DNA of 5,023 nucleotides. Origin: Verrucomicrobiota bacterium (GTDB lineage Bacteria; Verrucomicrobiota; Verrucomicrobiia; Verrucomicrobiales; Akkermansiaceae). A program made the translations under genes and the position numbers. The first letter of the stretch is position 1; every line of letters starts with the position of its first letter. Of the stretch, positions 1-5,023 are shown piece by piece. The DNA is taken from contig JAPLUJ010000507.1 of assembly GCA_026397695.1 (NCBI GenBank), positions 1 through 5,023 on the forward strand. Reading direction: 5' to 3'. The notes under the pieces are model-generated. The model had not been told where the DNA came from. It did not search any database and saw only the letters and a list, made by a program, of their open reading frames with translations.

Positions 1-180
1 CAAGTCGCCCTATACCATCAACTTGGTGACCTTCCAGAACCCAAAATCACCCACAGATTTTGCTGAAGAGCCATTTAAAGAAGGGGATTGGCTGAGAAAA
101 CGCGGCATGGTCCTCGGCATGAGCTTAGGAGTCCCACATATGGGCGTTCATATGGGTCAGGAAATGTGTTGCCAGCCCGC
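1..180. other. Unassigned flank, no supported gene
   Basis: I see no gene here that I can support. A plus-strand frame is open from the window edge to position 253, but it overlaps the 3' end of the convergent transporter gene by about 70 bases, has no recognisable domain, and starts only with TTG inside the window. A minus-strand frame of about 36 codons, ending at a TAG near position 10, reads with a tail such as SVGDFGFWKVTKLMV; I do not recognise it. The stretch could be the end of a neighbouring gene, a decayed gene or plain intergenic DNA. Confidence 0.4.
137..156. repeat. Tandem 8-bp direct repeat CATATGGG
   Basis: CATATGGG occurs at 137-144 and again at 149-156, separated by CGTT, giving a 12-bp period. 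It lies just downstream of the transporter stop codon, read on the minus strand. Each copy contains the palindrome CATATG. Two sites about one helical turn apart could bind a protein, but so short a repeat may also be chance. Confidence 0.35.
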
Positions 181-1528
181 TCAAGCCTCCGTCATCCTCA
201 CTGCTTCGAATTTCGGTGCGAACAGGTGGTTGATTGCAAACGCCACCAGATAGGCACCGGCGCAGATTCCGCACAACACGGCATAACCGCCGCTCGCATC
301 ATGGGTTTTGGCGAACTTGTCGAGCAACGCGCCCACGAACACCTGGAAAATCATCCCGCCTACGGCCCCCGCCATGCCGCCGATGCCGATCAAGGTGGCC
401 ACCGCGCGTTTCGGGAACATGTCCGATACAGGCCTGGTGCGCGGATCCCGCAAGGCCTATCAACAACACCGCCGGCCAATCGCCGACTTTGGACACAAAG
501 ATGATCGGCACAACCAACAGGGCAAAAGCCACCATGCCGGTCTTGCGGGCACGGGACACCGACCACCCGCTGCGGATCAGATATCCGGTCAGCCAGCCAC
601 CAGCTATGCTCAATACCGTGATGATCGAGTAAATGGTCACCAGGTGGATCCAACTGTTTTTGATATCCAGGCCCCGGGTTTTCTTGAAGAAATCCGGCAA
701 CCAGCTCAGGAAAAACCACCACACCGGATCGGTGAGGAACTTGCTGGTGATGAACGACCACGCCTGCCGGTATTTGAGCACGCTGAGCCATGGCAATGGC
801 TGGCCGGGATTCTCGGCCGGATCACTGTGGATGATGGCCAACTCCGCGGCATTCACTTCCGGCCGCTTGTCAGGGGTGTCATACTTTGGAATCCAGAATG
901 CGAGCCACAGGAAACCGGCCAATCCCGCAAACACAAAGGCCCATTGCCAGCCCATGAGATATGCCAAAGGTGGCACCAGGGCGGGCGCGAAGATCGCTCC
1001 GGCGTTGGTGCCGGCGTTGAACAGACTGGTCGCCAGCGCCCGCTCGCGCTGCGGAAACCATTGGGTCATCGCCTTGATGGCGGCGGGAAAGTTTCCTCCC
1101 TCGGCAACACCTAACAGCAACCGCGCGACGAGAAACGCGACGAATGCCGATGGCACCAACAAGGTGGCCGGGTTGCTAGCGAGCCATCCGAACGCGGGCG
1201 GCAGCGTCATCTGTTTGCCAACCAGCAGAATGATCGGGGCATGCAGGATGGCGGCGATGCTCCAGGCAATGATCGAAACTTGATAGCCGCGCTTCACGCC
1301 CACCCGGTCCACAAAGCGCCCGAACCATAACAAGCCCACCGCGTAGGCTCCCTGAAACGCGGAGTTCACCCAGCCATACTGGATGTTGGTCCAGCCGATG
1401 TCGGTATCGAGTATCGGTTTGAGCAGCGAGAGAATCTGCCGGTCGATGTAATTGATCGTCGTCGCGAAAAACACCAAGGCGCAAATGAACCAACGGTAAC
1501 GGGTGGGAGCAGCGGATGTCGCAATCAT
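181..1528 (-). pseudogene. MFS transporter, ACS/hexuronate-type, frame broken by a small deletion
   Basis: This is an inner-membrane transporter of the major facilitator superfamily. It resembles the anion:cation symporter family that includes the hexuronate carrier ExuT and galactonate carriers. The chosen start is ATG at 1528 (MIATSAAPTRYRW), just before the first membrane helix. The family mark NYIDR sits at residues 26-30 and the loop motif GRFVDRVGVKRG follows helix 2. Further on are LLLGVAEGGNFPAAIKA (helix 4), FNAGTNAGAIFAPALVPP (helix 5), and a W-rich second half. The frame reads well to residue 366 (GLAGSAHQA). It continues in another frame as VSDMFPKRAVATLIGIGG down to the TGA at 181-183. 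In relatives these blocks are joined by about eight residues (WSANLFTT-like), so roughly 23 bases are missing at 428/429. Restored length would be about 456 residues, normal for the family. The upstream extension of the first frame to 2266 lies antisense to trpF and is spurious. A real mutation and an assembly error look the same here. The substrate is inferred only at the level of sugar acids. Confidence 0.85.
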
Positions 1529-1771
1529 GGGGTGGATCAAGTGGGTGGCGGCGGAACTCCAAGGGTCCGGCAGTCGCGCGCAAGCGTGCCATGCCGGTTG
1601 CGTCTGGCAAGTAGCAATAAAGGGGTTTGCATGGGGAAGCCGCCGGGTCTGCCGCCACGGTTCACTGAAGCATGTAGATGATGTTGCAACAATCATTGGG
1701 GAACTCCTCCAATGGTTCTGGAGCATGGAGATCGGTATTTCATTCCGCCGGATTTCCATTACGGTTGCACC
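1529..1771. promoter_or_regulatory. Divergent intergenic region (transporter / trpF) with a leader hairpin
   Basis: This 243 bp gap separates the start codons of the minus-strand transporter and plus-strand trpF, so it should hold both promoters. I find no convincing -35/-10 pair for either. The clearest structure is a hairpin at 1693-1715: CATTGGGG (1694-1701) pairs with CTCCAATG (1707-1714) with one G-U pair around the loop AACTC. It lies 57 bp before trpF. No T-run follows it, so it is not an obvious terminator. It also does not resemble the TrpR operator known from enterobacteria, and I see no Trp-rich leader peptide. Confidence 0.35.
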
Positions 1772-2428
1772 ATGTCGTTGCTCGCACGCTTTCTCGATCC
1801 CGCGTCCGTCTCGCTGAAAATCTGCGGCGTCACCACGCGCGACGATGCAGAGCATCTTGTTACGCTCGGGGTGGACGCGCTCGGGGTGAACTTCTGGCCG
1901 CAATCGCAACGTTTCCTCGCGCCGGAAAACGCCGGCTGGCTGCGTGAACTCGCCGGGCGGATCCTGCGGGTTGGCGTGTTCGTGAATGAACCCGCTGCTG
2001 TTGCGCTGCGTCTCATCAATGACGGGCTGTTCGATGTTGTGCAACTCCACGGCGACGAGACGCCGGAGGATGCGCTCCCCTATCAGGATGCCGGCATTCC
2101 ATTTGTCAAAGCGCTCGGGGTGAGGACACGCGGCGATCTGGAAGGCGCGGTGGATTTCGGTGCACACGCCATCCTGCTCGACGCATACGCGCCGGGAATT
2201 CATGGCGGCACCGGAGTGACCTTCGATTGGAACACCGCCATCGATTTCAAATCCCGCCATCCGCATCTCCCGCTTATTCTAGCAGGCGGCATCGTGCCAG
2301 AAAACGCCGCGCTTGCCGCCGCTGCGGTCCGCCCCGCCGCACTCGATGTAGCATCCGGTGCCGAACACTCTCCCGGTCTCAAGGATTTCCGGAAAGTTTC
2401 CGCCCTGCTTGCCGCGCTGCAACGCTGA
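1772..2428 (+). CDS. trpF: Phosphoribosylanthranilate isomerase
   Basis: This cytosolic enzyme of tryptophan synthesis converts N-(5-phosphoribosyl)anthranilate to the carboxyphenylamino-deoxyribulose phosphate by an Amadori rearrangement. The 218-residue product is the usual size for a single-domain TIM barrel. The family hallmarks appear in order: KICGVT at 16-21 with the catalytic base Cys18, GVNFWPQSQRF at 38-48, VGVFVNE at 67-73, VVQLHGDE at 89-96, LLDA at 135-138 with the catalytic acid Asp137, GGTGVTFDW at 145-153, LAGGIVPENA at 170-179, and DVASGAE at 192-198 in the phosphate-binding end. All key residues are present, so it should be active. I chose the ATG at 1772 because it gives a short lead-in before KICG; an in-frame ATG at 1712 would add 20 residues unlike the family. 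No Shine-Dalgarno sequence precedes it. No other trp gene is in the window, so trpF stands apart from any trp operon here. The tatD-like gene starts 5 bp after its stop. Confidence 0.95.
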   Translation: MSLLARFLDPASVSLKICGVTTRDDAEHLVTLGVDALGVNFWPQSQRFLAPENAGWLRELAGRILRVGVFVNEPAAVALRLINDGLFDVVQLHGDETPEDALPYQDAGIPFVKALGVRTRGDLEGAVDFGAHAILLDAYAPGIHGGTGVTFDWNTAIDFKSRHPHLPLILAGGIVPENAALAAAAVRPAALDVASGAEHSPGLKDFRKVSALLAALQR

Positions 2429-2433
2429 CTCCC

Positions 2434-3246
2434 ATGCTAACCGATTCCCACTGCCATCTCGCCTCACATCGTTTCCAAACATCCGAGGTTGCCGATCTGC
2501 TGGAACGCGCACGCGCTGCGGGTGTCTCCCGTCTGGTCACGCTGGCCACCAGCCTCGGCGATCTGCCGGCAAATCTAACCATCGCCGAAAATCCGCGCGT
2601 GCACACCTGCATCGGCATTCATCCGTGCGACGTCCATCACGCACCTCACGACGCCATGCTGCACCTCGCCGCCGTCACCCGGGATCCGCGGGTCTGCGCC
2701 ATCGGCGAGACCGGCCTGGATTTCTATCACCCCGCTCCTGCAGGATGGGATGAGAAATCGTTGCGCGAATGCCAGCGTGAATTTCTCCGCCGGCATTTCC
2801 ACCTCGCCGCAACCGCAGGGCTCAACATCATCATCCACACCCGCGATGTCACGGGGCACGCGTCGTTCGAAGACGCCTTGGCGATTTACCGCGACTTCCA
2901 CACTGCGGTACGCGCCGTGTTCCATTGTTTCGTCGGGCCGTGGTCTAACGCAATGCGCGTGCTCGATCTCGGCGGACTCGTGTCATTCGGCGGTGTCGCC
3001 ACGTTCAAGAATGCCCGCGAGGTGCGCGCCACGGCAAGCCAGTGCCCGGCGGGATCGTTCATGGTGGAAACCGATGCGCCCTATCTGGCACCGGAACCGC
3101 ACCGTGGAATGCGCAACGAACCGGCCTTTGTTCGCGACACCGCGGAGTTTCTCGCAACACTGCGCGGTGAGACGTTGGAAGAATTCGCATGTCACACCGG
3201 CGCAACCGCCGACGCGTTTTTCCGTTTCAGAACAAGCTTTTATTGA
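2434..3246 (+). CDS. TatD-family metal-dependent hydrolase (putative DNase)
   Basis: This 270-residue protein belongs to the TatD/YcfH/YjjV branch of the amidohydrolase-like TIM barrels. Studied members act as Mg-dependent 3'-5' exonucleases on DNA or as D-aminoacyl hydrolases; which applies here cannot be read from sequence. The metal ligands are all visible: His6 and His8 in DSHCH, Glu92 in GETGLDFY (91-98), His135 in IIIHTRD, His164 in FHCFVG, and Asp214 in VETDAPYLAPE. GIHP (61-64) is another family signature. Length is normal. The start at 2434 places DSHCH at residues 4-8, as in relatives; the open frame further upstream overlaps trpF and is not coding. The gene begins 5 bp after the trpF stop, suggesting one transcript and possibly translational coupling. 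The subfamily is uncertain, so I give no gene symbol. Confidence 0.93.
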   Translation: MLTDSHCHLASHRFQTSEVADLLERARAAGVSRLVTLATSLGDLPANLTIAENPRVHTCIGIHPCDVHHAPHDAMLHLAAVTRDPRVCAIGETGLDFYHPAPAGWDEKSLRECQREFLRRHFHLAATAGLNIIIHTRDVTGHASFEDALAIYRDFHTAVRAVFHCFVGPWSNAMRVLDLGGLVSFGGVATFKNAREVRATASQCPAGSFMVETDAPYLAPEPHRGMRNEPAFVRDTAEFLATLRGETLEEFACHTGATADAFFRFRTSFY

Positions 3247-3340
3247 ATAAAACCCGGGCGCGGCCACGTTTCATCCGTCGGGTGGAAGATGCTCGCGTTC
3301 CATCCTTCACAACTCCCAAGCCAACCCTCACACTCACCCC

Positions 3341-3745
3341 ATGACTGCCATTCGCATCCTCACTCCGTCGTTGCTCGCCGTTGCGCTGCTTGCCTGCGCC
3401 CCGCAAAAAAACCACGATTACGATACCCCCGGTCCTTACAACACATCCGATGGCGGCCGCGTCAACCCGCCCGCCACCGCTCCCGCAAACCCGGTGTATG
3501 ACACCCCCGCCGCGTATGAGGAAAGCGCGCCGCCAGCTGCGGAAAATCCCGCAGTGTCTGCACCTCCCACCAATCCCGCAGCACCGGCGCACGGCGCGGC
3601 CATCATCCACACCGTGGTCGCAGGTGACACGCTCTCGGGCCTCAGCGCAAAATACAAAATCCCCAGCGCGTCAATCAAACAGGCTAACAAAATGACCAAC
3701 GACACCGTCGTGCTCGGCCGCAAAATGGTCATTCCTCCACGCTGA
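3341..3745 (+). CDS. Small LysM-domain lipoprotein
   Basis: This is a 134-residue envelope protein predicted to be lipid-anchored and to bind peptidoglycan. Residues 1-18 form a signal peptide with Arg5, a hydrophobic core and the lipobox LLAC, with Cys19 as the lipidated residue. Residues 20-87 are a Pro/Ala-rich, probably unstructured linker holding two copies of YDTPxxY (YDTPGPY at 27-33 and YDTPAAY at 53-59). Residues 90-132 are one LysM domain (HTVVAGDTLSGLSAKYKI ... NKMTNDTVVLGRKMVIP) with the usual GDTLS and final VIP. There is no catalytic domain, so it is more likely a structural or tethering protein than a hydrolase. It begins 94 bp after the tatD-like gene, with no clear promoter or terminator between them, and is followed by a strong terminator. 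The ATG at 3341 is the only start that gives a proper signal peptide; it has no Shine-Dalgarno sequence. Confidence 0.88.
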   Translation: MTAIRILTPSLLAVALLACAPQKNHDYDTPGPYNTSDGGRVNPPATAPANPVYDTPAAYEESAPPAAENPAVSAPPTNPAAPAHGAAIIHTVVAGDTLSGLSAKYKIPSASIKQANKMTNDTVVLGRKMVIPPR

Positions 3746-3762
3746 CAAAAAAATCTAATCGC

Positions 3763-3798
3763 TCGCCGGAAGCCGCCGCGCTCCCGGCGATTTTTTTT
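3763..3798 (+). terminator. Rho-independent terminator after the LysM gene
   Basis: TCGCCGG (3763-3769) pairs perfectly with CCGGCGA (3784-3790) around a 14-base loop and is followed directly by eight T (3791-3798). It begins 18 bp after the LysM stop codon. A run of seven A lies just upstream (3747-3753), so it might also work weakly on the minus strand. A second weaker stem, CCGCG (3801-3805) with CGCGG (3819-3823), followed by a T-rich run at 3831-3840, could act as backup. Confidence 0.85.
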
Positions 3799-3879
3799 GC
3801 CCGCGAGTCGGATCGCAACGCGGAGAAAAATTCTTTTTTTCCGATGGTAAAGATTTCTTAAAAATCGACACATTTTAAC

Positions 3880-3908
3880 TTGACGGATCTCCAAACTAAT
3901 CGTTTAGT
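3880..3908 (+). promoter_or_regulatory. Sigma-70-type promoter of the BlaI-H1 gene
   Basis: The -35 box TTGACG (3880-3885, 5 of 6 matches) and the -10 box TTTAGT (3903-3908, 4 of 6) are separated by 17 bp. An AT-rich stretch (about 3824-3880) just upstream could act as an UP element. Transcription would start near 3915, leaving a short leader of about 20 bases before the ATG at 3935. Confidence 0.6.
3895..3908. promoter_or_regulatory. Inverted repeat overlapping the -10 box, candidate BlaI-type operator
   Basis: ACTAA (3895-3899) and TTAGT (3904-3908) are perfect inverted arms around TCGT. The repeat covers the end of the spacer and the whole -10 box of the promoter for the BlaI-like gene, so a bound protein would block RNA polymerase. 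BlaI, MecI and CopY proteins bind short inverted repeats in their own promoters. The match to a specific published operator is only loose, so autoregulation is inferred from position and symmetry. Confidence 0.5.
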
Positions 3909-3934
3909 CGTCGTCAGCAACGAGATTGCAACGC

Positions 3935-4558
3935 ATGACGAGGCCTTCACAACCATCCAACCTTGAGCTTCAAGCACTGTCGGTGCTGTGGCACGAGGGG
4001 CCATCTACGGTGGCTGCCGTACTTGATTCGCTTCCTGATAAAAAGGATCGCGCATACACGACGGTGCTGTCGGTGATGCAGAACCTTGAGCGCAAGCATC
4101 TCGTGAAGCGGGTGTTGGTTGGTAGGGCTCACGTGTATGCAGCCGCCTGTTCCCGGGAAGTGATCGTGCAACACACGACTCACGATTTCCTGACCCGCAC
4201 TTTTGGAGGACGCCTCGGTGAGGCGATCCTCGCGATCCTCTCCGCTGGCACATTAACGCCGGAAGAGAAAACAAACATAGAACGCGAACTCCAACGACAC
4301 AAAACCATGGCTGCAAAAAAAACAGCGAAGAAGGTTGCGGCAAAGCCCGCAAAGAAAGCCGTAAAGAAAGTTGCCACCAAAGCTCCGGCTAAGAAGGCAG
4401 TGAAAAAAGCGGCACCCAAAGCCCCCGCCAAAAAGGCCCCGGCCAAGAAAGCGGTGAAGAAGGTCGCCAAAAGCGCCAAGAAAGCCCCGGCCAAAAAGGC
4501 GGTGAAGAAGACCGTTGCGAAGAAAGCTCCGGCCAAAAAGGCGGCCAAGAAGAAGTAA
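3935..4558 (+). CDS. BlaI/MecI-family repressor fused to a histone-H1-like lysine-rich tail
   Basis: This 207-residue DNA-binding protein has two clear parts. Residues 9-122 form a complete BlaI/MecI/CopY-type repressor: a winged helix with [20 protein letters not shown] (10-29), [20 protein letters not shown] (40-59) and the wing [13 protein letters not shown] (63-75). The helical dimerisation part follows (DFLTRTFGG at 84-92, [16 protein letters not shown] at 97-112). Residues 125-207 are an 83-residue tail with 35 lysines, otherwise almost only Ala, Pro and Val, and no acidic or aromatic residue, built on APAKK/AVKK units. Ordinary BlaI proteins end near residue 120-130, so the tail is an addition. 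Similar tails occur on H1, chlamydial Hc2 and actinobacterial HupB, where they bind DNA non-specifically. The ATG at 3935 was preferred over an in-frame TTG at 3926. An internal ATG at 4307 (residue 125) falls exactly at the domain border and could give a free tail protein. No M56-type sensor protease gene follows, so the inducing signal is unknown. Confidence 0.9.
   Translation: MTRPSQPSNLELQALSVLWHEGPSTVAAVLDSLPDKKDRAYTTVLSVMQNLERKHLVKRVLVGRAHVYAAACSREVIVQHTTHDFLTRTFGGRLGEAILAILSAGTLTPEEKTNIERELQRHKTMAAKKTAKKVAAKPAKKAVKKVATKAPAKKAVKKAAPKAPAKKAPAKKAVKKVAKSAKKAPAKKAVKKTVAKKAPAKKAAKKK
4379..4552 (+). repeat. Degenerate repeats encoding [10 protein letters not shown]
   Basis: The ten-residue unit [10 protein letters not shown] is encoded three times, beginning at 4379, 4433 and 4481, and a fourth time as [10 protein letters not shown] at 4523. 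Neighbouring copies share long stretches such as GCCCCGGCCAA and GCGGTGAAGAAG. Synonymous AAA/AAG and GCC/GCT changes show that the copies have diverged. Comparable tails in AlgP and BpH1 vary in length between strains, so copy number here may change by slippage or recombination. Confidence 0.75.
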
Positions 4559-4636
4559 CCCCAATACCTCACCGGGTTGAAACGGTGGTCGTGCCTGCAT
4601 GACGGCTACCCCGCCAGTCCGGATCGGGGTTTGACA

Positions 4637-4672
4637 AGGGGCGGGAGATCCGAGGATCTCCCGCCTCTCTTT
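4637..4672 (+). terminator. Strong hairpin, probable terminator of the BlaI-H1 gene
   Basis: The arms at 4640-4651 and 4654-4665 are a perfect 12-base inverted repeat (GGCGGGAGATCC / GGATCTCCCGCC), and three more pairs, one of them G-U, extend it to 4637/4668. In RNA the loop would be CGAG. Only a modest T-rich tail (TCTCTTT) follows, so it could be a weak intrinsic terminator or an RNA 3'-end stabiliser. A smaller stem, ACCCCG (4608-4613) with CGGGGT (4625-4630), lies just before it. The strand is assigned because this lies about 80 bp past the BlaI-H1 stop; the hairpin itself is symmetric. Confidence 0.55.
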
Positions 4673-4696
4673 GCGTTAACAAAGGGCACCGATAGC

Positions 4697-4771
4697 TCAG
4701 GCATTCCCACAGGACCATTTTTTGCCTGAACTCAATTCGCAGTCGGTCAGTCAGGAATGCCTGACTGATTG
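4697..4771. repeat. Nested inverted repeats with two competing folds
   Basis: TCAGGCATTCC (4697-4707) is the exact reverse complement of GGAATGCCTGA (4754-4764), 46 bp away. The same right arm also lies in a local hairpin, TCAGTCAGG (4747-4755) with CCTGACTGA (4760-4768) around AATG, extendable by G-U and C-G pairs to 4744/4771. A third GCCTGA at 4724-4729 can pair with TCAGGC at 4697-4702. The folds exclude each other. No T-run follows and I recognise no known riboswitch. It may be a mobile-element scar, a processing signal or an attenuator-like element. No gene is supported in 4559-4856. Confidence 0.6.
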
Positions 4772-4801
4772 GGGTGACTTGGGCAGTTACCAAAAAAGAA
4801 G

Positions 4802-4831
4802 TTGCACACCGCGACCTCGGCGGCCTAGCCT
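4802..4831 (+). promoter_or_regulatory. Weak candidate promoter for tRNA-Val
   Basis: TTGCAC (4802-4807) and TAGCCT (4826-4831) are separated by 18 bp and lie 25 bp before the mature tRNA. The -10 box matches only 3 of 6 positions. A GC-rich stretch, CGCGCCCC (4834-4841), follows it; such discriminators are typical of stable-RNA promoters under stringent control. The call rests on position and weak matches only. Confidence 0.3.
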
Positions 4832-4856
4832 TTCGCGCCCCGGACGAAATGGCACC

Positions 4857-4931
4857 GCGCGGTTAGCTCAGTGGTAGAGCACCTCCCTGACACGGAGGGG
4901 GTCACTGGTTCGAAACCAGTATCGCGCACCA
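4857..4931 (+). tRNA. tRNA-Val (anticodon GAC), CCA encoded
   Basis: The full cloverleaf can be traced. The acceptor stem GCGCGGT (4857-4863) pairs with ATCGCGC (4921-4927) with one G-U pair. The D arm is GCTC-AGTGGTA-GAGC (4866-4880). The anticodon stem is CCTCC/GGAGG with loop CTGACAC (4887-4893), which puts the anticodon GAC at 4889-4891, reading GUC and GUU. A five-base variable loop is followed by the T arm ACTGG-TTCGAAA-CCAGT (4904-4920). The discriminator base is A4928 and CCA is encoded at 4929-4931. All stems pair correctly, so the gene looks functional. Its 3' end is a classic integration site type, and a truncated-looking reading frame begins just beyond it. Confidence 0.97.
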
Positions 4932-4941
4932 TCGTTGATTT

Positions 4942-5022
4942 TCACTCCGAAGTTTTCGACAGCAGGAGGATGCGGTCGAGGTCGCAAACGACTAACAGGG
5001 GAGGGTTTTCCAAGGCGTTGCG
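4942..5022 (-). pseudogene. 3' end of a minus-strand frame, possible remnant of an MmeI-like DNA methyltransferase
   Basis: A minus-strand frame enters from the right window edge and stops at TGA (4942-4944), 10 bp past the tRNA. Its 26 visible residues begin RNALENPPLLVVCDLDR. From memory, this strongly resembles a conserved stretch (ALENPPLLVV, then C/S-D and an aromatic-rich strand) in the N-terminal half of the large MmeI-like restriction-modification enzymes, which act on DNA as fused methyltransferase and nuclease. After DLDR the family would continue with a segment like FEIHTNFT and then hundreds of residues. Here the sequence becomes ILLLSKTSE and stops, and neither other frame restores the family pattern. 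This suggests a gene cut off about 42 bp from the tRNA. With so few residues visible, an unrelated intact gene ending here cannot be excluded. Confidence 0.5.
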
Positions 5023-5023
5023 A

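Noticed and set aside
23..253. Plus-strand frame of 76 codons
   Set aside because: It begins with TTG, overlaps the 3' end of the transporter on the other strand, and matches no family I know. A role as the end of an upstream gene cannot be tested without sequence to the left.
1529..2266. Long minus-strand open frame running upstream of the transporter start, antisense to trpF
   Set aside because: It overlaps the well-supported trpF on the other strand, has no recognisable domain, and the transporter family starts at the ATG at 1528.
4379..4552. Repeats considered as a CRISPR array
   Set aside because: The repeats are in-frame protein-coding units with synonymous changes and no regular unique spacers.
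4180..4572. Minus-strand frame with many Phe, Leu and Ala that looks like a multi-span membrane protein
   Set aside because: It is the antisense of the lysine/alanine-rich tail: AAG/AAA read backwards gives CTT/TTT and GCC gives GGC. The hydrophobic repeats are an artefact.
4631..4636. Perfect -35 box TTGACA
   Set aside because: At 17 bp spacing the -10 position is GGATCT inside the strong hairpin, so no promoter is supported.
4569..4793. 74-codon minus-strand frame between the BlaI-H1 gene and the tRNA
   Set aside because: It runs through two strong inverted repeats, shows no family resemblance and has low-complexity charged content; the region is better read as intergenic.

Overview
This 5 kb window is chromosomal DNA of moderately high GC content. 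It probably comes from a Verrucomicrobiota-like bacterium. That assignment is an inference from several features: a hexuronate-type MFS transporter, a trpF-tatD pair, a small LysM lipoprotein, a lysine-rich histone-H1-like tail on a regulator, and the absence of a recognisable Shine-Dalgarno sequence before all five protein starts. No single marker proves the taxon.

Layout. Positions 1-180 hold no gene I can support. On the minus strand, 181-1528 encodes an anion:cation symporter-type MFS transporter. Its reading frame breaks near position 428/429, where about 23 bases of a conserved segment appear to be missing. After a 243 bp divergent intergenic region, the plus strand carries trpF (1772-2428, phosphoribosylanthranilate isomerase). 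A TatD-family metal-dependent hydrolase follows only 5 bp later (2434-3246) and is probably co-transcribed. Next comes a small LysM lipoprotein (3341-3745) with a clear rho-independent terminator (3763-3798).

The most unusual gene is at 3935-4558. It is a complete BlaI/MecI-type winged-helix repressor fused in frame to an 83-residue tail with 35 lysines and no acidic or aromatic residue, built from [14 protein letters not shown] repeats like eukaryotic H1, chlamydial Hc2 or the tail of actinobacterial HupB. Its promoter (TTGACG - 17 bp - TTTAGT) is overlapped by the inverted repeat ACTAA-TCGT-TTAGT, as expected for an autoregulated repressor. No BlaR1/MecR1-type sensor protease gene follows it in the window.

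The right end holds strong hairpins (4637-4668 and 4697-4771), then tRNA-Val(GAC) with encoded CCA (4857-4931). Immediately past the tRNA is the 3' end of a minus-strand frame. Its first 17 visible residues resemble a conserved stretch of MmeI-like restriction-modification methyltransferases, after which the likeness stops. This looks like the edge of a tRNA-anchored island or a decayed defence gene.

The genes do not form one pathway. The window reads as housekeeping genes (trpF, tatD, tRNA-Val) with two regions of decay or turnover (the broken transporter and the tRNA-adjacent fragment) and one architecturally odd DNA-binding protein.
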